Position numbers and translations under genes: made by a program. The notes under the pieces are model-generated. The model saw only the letters and a program-made list of their open reading frames with translations, was not told where the DNA came from and did no database searches. Of a stretch of 64,000 nt of DNA, positions 58,804 to 64,000 are shown in pieces; the stretch's first letter is position 1; every line of letters begins with the position of its first letter. The stretch is from Salminus brasiliensis (taxonomy: Eukaryota > Chordata > Actinopteri > Characiformes > Bryconidae), in assembly GCF_030463535.1 (NCBI RefSeq), contig NC_132881.1:8358026-8422025 (forward strand), read 5' to 3'.

Positions 58804-60702
58804 CTGATTTCTGTTGAAATGAAACAAAGACAAACACCCTGACTGTCCAATAATTTCACCAACTAGATAAAAACAATGACGGGTTAATTGAAACATAGCT
58901 AGCTACCTAGATAAACAGTCAGATAAATGAATTTCTTCGAGTTTTGTGCTCTCAGTATAAGAGGTAAGGGGTAATTTAATTGAAGTTATTCTTTATATTT
59001 TTCAATTTGCATAATAAACAGAATTATCTGATTTCTGTTTTTCATTACAGGAACCTGTGTTTGAAATGAAACAAAGAAAAACACCCTGACTATCCGACTA
59101 TTTCATCAATTGGATTAAAACAATGACGGGTTAAATGAGACATTGCTAGCAAGCTAGAAAATTAGACAGATAAATAATTAGATAGATGAATCTCAGAATT
59201 TTGTGCCCTCAGTATAAGAGGTAAGAGGTCATTCAATTATATTAATTCTTAATATTTTTCTATTTACATGATAAACAGCATTATCTGATTTCTGTTGAAA
59301 TGAAACAAAGACAAACACCCTGACTGTCCAATAATTTCACCAACTAGATAAAAACAATGACGGGTTAATTGAAACATAGCTAGCTATCTAGATAAATTGA
59401 CAGATAAATAGTTAGATGAATTTCTCCGATTTTTGTGCTCTCAGTATAAGAGGTAAGGGGTCATTTAATTAAAGTTATTCTTTATATTTTTCTATTTACA
59501 TGATAAACAGCATTATCTGATTTCTGTTGAAATGAAACAAAGACAAACACCCTGAATGTCCTAGTATTTCACCAACTGGATAAAAAAATTGACAGGTTAA
59601 AATACACATAGCTAGATATCTAGATAAATTGAAAGATAAATAGTTAGATAGATGAATTTCTCTGAATTTTGTGCTCTCAGTATAAGAGGTAAGGGGTCAT
59701 TTAATTAAAGTTATTCTTTATATTTTTCTACTTGCATGATAAACAGCATTATCTGATTTCTGTTGAAATGAAACAAAGACAAACACCCTGACTGTCCAAT
59801 AATTTCACCAACTAGATAAAAACAATGACGGGTTAATTGAAACATAGCTAGCTACCTAGATAAACAGTCAGATAGATGAATTTCTTCGAGTTTTGTGCTC
59901 TCAGTATAAGAGGTAAGGGGTAATTTAATTGAAGTTATTCTTTATATTTTTCAATTTGCATAATAAACAGAATTATCTGATTTCTGTTTTTCATTACAGG
60001 AACCTGTGTTTGAAATGAAACAAAGAAAAACACCCTGACTATCCGACTATTTCATCAATTGGATTAAAACAATGACGGGTTAAATGAGACATTGCTAGCA
60101 AGCTAGAAAATTAGACAGATAAATAATTAGATAGATGAATCTCAGAATTTTGTGCCCTCAGTATAAGAGGTAAGAGGTCATTCAATTATATTAATTCTTA
60201 ATATTTTTCTATTTACATGATAAACAGCATTATCTGATTTCTGTTGAAATGAAACAAAGACAAACACCCTGACTGTCCAATAATTTCACCAACTAGATAA
60301 AAACAATGACGGGTTAATTGAAACATAGCTAGCTATCTAGATAAATTGACAGATAAATAGTTAGATGAATTTCTCCGATTTTTGTGCTCTCAGTATAAGA
60401 GGTAAGGGGTCATTTAATTAAAGTTATTCTTTATATTTTTCTATTTACATGATAAACAGCATTATCTGATTTCTGTTGAAATGAAACAAAGACAAACACC
60501 CTGAATGTCCTAGTATTTCACCAACTGGATAAAAAAATTGACAGGTTAAAATACACATAGCTAGATATCTAGATAAATTGAAAGATAAATAGTTAGATAG
60601 ATGAATTTCTCTGAATTTTGTGCTCTCAGTATAAGAGGTAAGGGGTCATTTAATTAAAGTTATTCTTTATATTTTTCTATTTACATGATAAACAGCATTG
60701 TG
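58804..60702 (+). repeat. 949-bp higher-order repeat, two copies
   Basis: Four consecutive monomers (58804-59752) are repeated almost base for base at 59753-60701; offsets are exactly 949 at every monomer start checked. The only difference noted in one 120-base comparison is a single base. Confidence 0.88.
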
Positions 60703-61516
60703 ATTTTTTTTTTTCATTACAGGAACCTGTGTTTGAAATTAAACAAAGACTAACACCCTGACAGTCCTACTATTTCACTAACTGGATAGAAAAAATGAAG
60801 GGTTAATAGACAAATAGATAGCTATCTAAATAAATTGACAGATAAATAGTTAGATAGATGAATTTCTCTGAGTGTTTTGCTCTCAGTATAAGAGGTAAGG
60901 GGTAATTTAATTTAAATAACCCTTAATATTTTTCTATTTACATGATAAACAGCATTAACTGATTCCCTCTTTTTTATTACAGGAACCTGTGTTTGAAATG
61001 AAACAAACACCCTAACTGTCCTACAATTTCACCAACTGGATAAAACAATTGAGAGGGTTAAAAGACATAGCTAGCTATCTAGAAAAATTGACAGATAAAT
61101 AGTTAGATAGATTAATTTCTGAGTTTTCTACTCTCAGTATAAGAGGTAGAGGCTAATTTAATTTAAAAAATTCGTAATATTTCCATTTACATGATAAACA
61201 GCATTATCTGATTTCTTTTTTTTTCATTATAGGAACCTGTGTTTGAAATGAAACAAAGACAAACAACCTGACTGTCCTACAAATTCTACAAATGGATAAA
61301 AAAAAAAAAGAAAAATGAAAAAAAAAAAATGAAGGGTTAATAGATAAATAGCTAGCTAGATAGATACAAAGACAGATAAATAGTTAGATAGATGAATTTC
61401 TCCGAGTTTTCCGCTCTCAGTATAAGAGGTAAGAGGTATTCTTTTTTTCATTACAGAAACCTGTATTTGAAATGAAATAAAAAGAAACACCCTGACTGTC
61501 CTACAATTTTACCAAC

Positions 61517-63350
61517 ATAAGCAGCAATATGGCCTACAAGCGATAATACGGTAATACATGTAGTCCCGCTGCTAGAGGGAAAAGCTAGAGCTGCGTATGT
61601 TGCCACGGATAACTATCGTGAACTGTATAACAGATTGAAATCACTGTCTGAAAAGTGGATGACTCCCAGAGAAAAAAAATAAAGAGCACATCAAGAACAC
61701 CATAATTTTCAAACAGTACCTTAGAATTGTAAGTCCAGACCTCAGACGTTGGATAACTGAACACAGCCCGGCATCCATAACACAAGCAGTGGAAGCAGCT
61801 GAAGCTTTCGTGGCAGCAAGGCAAGATGAGAAGGAGTTCCTGCTCTGTGATTCCAGCATCAGAGTGTACCAATACGCGCAGACAAGTAAGTCTGGGGCCG
61901 GGGTCAGTTGTGGTCCTAAGCCGCTAGTGAATTTATCACCAAACAGGGGCGCTGGAGTACTAGCAAAAGAAGCTAAGATAGTCAGGCAACAGATAATCGC
62001 CAAACTGTTTAAACACAGCTAGCTAAAATCAGGTTGGCCAAAAGATTTAAGATTGTCCTAAGCTTGTTACCAGCACAAATCATCTTTGATATGTTCCAAG
62101 AGCCGAAATAAGCTTTCAGGAACAGGACAGTAGTGAGATACCATACCTGTAAAAATAGGACAAAACATTTAAAGCCCTTATTGACACTAGAGCTAGTCAC
62201 ATCCTGATAACACCACAGTGTCTTCCAGAATCCCAGTTTGAGAGTACAGGTAAACTTGGGGTCAGGTGTATACATAGAGATGAACAGGTATACCCCACAA
62301 CTAAACTCACGGTTAACATCAATAACCAAAGCTAGACATAATGCAAAAATCTGCTCATGCTGTCGTTTTAGGTAGAAATATCCCGATTCTGGTAGATCTT
62401 TTAAACACTGAGCAGAGAACTGCAGAGGTTATGGCTGTAACAAGGTTGTAGGCTAGAAAGGTTTAAACTGCAAACAAAACAGTGGAGTTTTAAAAGAATT
62501 ACCATATGCTGTCAAACCAAAATGCAAGAAAACAAAAAGGACAGGAAAAAATTAGAGGCACAAAAATAGTGGAACAATTGGATACACCCATAAGTGAAAC
62601 ATTTGCCTTACCTGGTGACATAGCAACGTTGCAAAGGCAGGATGAAACACTCAAACCCTTGTTTTTAGACTGTGCTAAGGAAAGAGAATAAGCTCAGAGA
62701 AGTCAACTCATTCTGAAAGACAACAAGCTCTAGGTCAAAAATGGTGTTGAGCGATTAGTGGTTCCCAAATGTCTCAGAGATGAAGTTTTAAAGCTGGGTC
62801 ATTCGGACCCGTGGCCAGGTCAATTGGGTCAGGCTAAAACACACAGCAGATTTGCAAGTCGATTTTACTGGCAAGTCAGCTGCTAGATATAGCTGAATTT
62901 TGTAATGTCTGTCCAGAGTGTCAGTTAACAGCATCTGAGAAAAAGTCAGACAGGGTGCCATTAATAAGTCTGACAGTTATTGACATGCCATTTTCACGGA
63001 TTGCCACGGATATAATATGCCCTTTACCAAGAGGCCGGGCAGGAAATCGCCATATTTTAGTAATCTGGGTCTATGCTACCCGGAAGCATTTGCTCTGAGA
63101 AAGACTGAAAAGCTAAACATCCTGTCCTACGTTCTCAAGATGAGGGACAAGCTGAGGGAGCTGAAGGAAAGGATACCAGCTGGGCTGTTTAAAGAACAAC
63201 CAGGATAGACAAGCCTCATGCAGCACATTATCTGGTACTGGTATCTGGTATCTGTCACTGGTAGCTGACTCATCACCAGCCCATACACAGTAGAGACTTG
63301 TGACTATGTGACATGTTAACTACCTGATGATTCTGGGGGAACGAGGGCGC
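61517..63350 (+). pseudogene. Ty3/Gypsy-like fragment (gag, protease, integrase) in the array
   Basis: In plus-strand order: the end of a Gag capsid-like region (about 61565-62010), an aspartic protease remnant (about 62160-62330) whose catalytic triad is altered at its third position, then, without reverse transcriptase or RNase H, an H2C2 zinc-binding domain and the beginning of an integrase core (about 62590-63110). Multiple stops and frameshifts; no LTR recognised. Array sequence resumes at 63350, and 'caattt(t/c)accaac' occurs at both borders, as a target duplication or a break within one monomer. Confidence 0.75.
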
Positions 63351-63640
63351 TACAATTTCACCAACTGGATAAAAACAATGACGGGTGGATAGACACATAG
63401 CTAGCTAGCTAGATAAATAGATAGATAGTTGGATAGATGAATTCCTCTGAATTTTCTGCTCTTAGTATAAGAGGCAAGGGGTCATTTAATTCAAATAATT
63501 CTTTACATTTTTCTATTTAAACAATAAACAGCATTTTCTGCTTTTCTCTTTCATTACAGAAACCTGTTTCTGAAATAAAACAAAGAGAAATGTCCTGACT
63601 GTCCTACAACTTCTTCAATTGGATCAGATCTGTCTAGTTA
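63350..63640 (+). repeat. Last monomer of the array, right of the Gypsy fragment
   Basis: Same monomer order, with the donor changed to GGCAAG and an intact acceptor 'tttcattacag' at 63559. More diverged than the inner units. Confidence 0.8.
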
Positions 63641-64000
63641 GGTAGATAGACAGATACGTAGCACGCGTAAATGTAACACAGGAGCTACGTTAGCTAACTC
63701 AGTGTCTACACCAACCGTTACACCACAATAGGAATTTCTATTGAGGGACAGATCAACCATAGGTTGGGATTCTTCAGGGGTTTGGACCAGTGTTGATATC
63801 TCACTAGGTTCTCTAAGGAGAGCTTGGACAGAGATGTGACGGACCAGTGAGTACAGGGTTAAAGATACACTCATATATTTATTCACAGAAATGATGTGAC
63901 CTTCTTCTTATGTGTGTGTGTGAATAGTTGTGAGTGGCTAATAGGAAAGAAAAAAAACATAAAAATGGAGTAGGAGGTATAAATGAGTTATAAGAGGAAA
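63641..64000. other. Window end, nothing recognised
   Basis: The frame on the minus strand at 63638-63886 is open but has no homology signal I can name. Confidence 0.4.

Larger units (their letters stand above)
56690..61516 (+). repeat. Tandem array of ~255-bp monomers carrying intron splice signals
   Basis: Monomer starts (at GAACCTGTG or its equivalent) are 56986, 57241, 57519, 57776, 58025, 58284, 58542, 58804, 59051, 59285, 59517, 59753, 60000, 60234, 60466, 60723, 60983, 61233 and 61457, after a degenerate half-unit. Each has an AT-rich body with a TAGCTAGC/GATA stretch, then 'cagtataagag|gtaag', about 45 bp of T-rich sequence, 'gataaacagcattatctgat' and 'ttttcattacag'. Monomer lengths of 232-278 bp reflect poly-A runs, GATA copy number and a shared deletion. 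The exon-like block has stops in all three forward frames. I recognise no known satellite. Confidence 0.93.

Noticed and set aside
56986-61460. Tandemly repeated protein-coding exon
   Set aside because: All three forward frames of the exon-like block reach a stop within 13 codons in every copy read.
56690-61516. CRISPR array
   Set aside because: Monomers are about 255 bp with no unique spacers, and the host is a vertebrate.
56690-61516. Intronic C/D-box snoRNA cluster
   Set aside because: ATGATAA and CTGA motifs occur but only about 10 nt apart, without a terminal stem or guide-length spacing.

Overview
The window reads as nuclear DNA of a ray-finned (teleost) fish. It is AT-rich, has multi-exon genes with GT-AG introns, and is crowded with tRNA-derived SINEs, 3'-truncated LINEs, Tc1/mariner debris, a KDZ (Zisupton-type) transposase relic and a Ty3/Gypsy fragment. 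The repeat mix looks otophysan (characin or catfish-like), but that is an impression and was not tested. No bacterial features are present.

Layout. At 0.4-0.8 kb a CpG-rich, CRE-bearing promoter fires leftward out of the window through a non-coding exon with a strong splice donor at 449. From 5.3 to 11.3 kb (+) four in-phase exons encode an unrecognised 82-residue single-pass membrane protein. From 15.5 to 17.4 kb (-) lies a complete five-exon adtrp-like gene (230 aa, AIG1/ADTRP family membrane hydrolase). From 22.3 to 34.5 kb (-) lies fam83h: a GC-rich non-coding first exon, three exons covering most of the DUF1669 domain, and a 4.4 kb last coding exon that finishes the domain and carries a long disordered tail with a 78-bp in-frame repeat. 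From 34.7 kb to about 43 kb I see mostly repeats. From 43.5 to 50.3 kb there are a few unassigned exon-like pieces on either strand. From 50.9 to 54.4 kb (-) there is a decayed KDZ transposase that still carries recognisable splice sites. From 54.8 to 55.3 kb there is a LINE tail.

The most unusual part is 56.7-63.6 kb. It is a tandem array of about 20 monomers of roughly 255 bp (232-278). Most monomers carry a full set of intron signals: a GTAAG donor, a branch-point-like CTGAT, a pyrimidine tract and an ATTACAG acceptor. The array therefore alternates an exon-like block of about 160-190 bp with an intron-like block of about 87 bp. The exon-like block has stops in all three forward frames, so it is not a coding repeat. 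Part of the array was doubled recently as a 949-bp higher-order unit, six monomers share a 23-nt deletion that removes the acceptor, and a Ty3/Gypsy gag-protease-integrase fragment interrupts the array at 61.5-63.35 kb.

The genes show no evident pathway link. fam83h is a keratin/CK1 scaffold, adtrp is a lipid-ester hydrolase, and the small membrane protein is unknown. All exon joins are read by eye from splice consensus, phase and recalled family similarity; no alignment was run.
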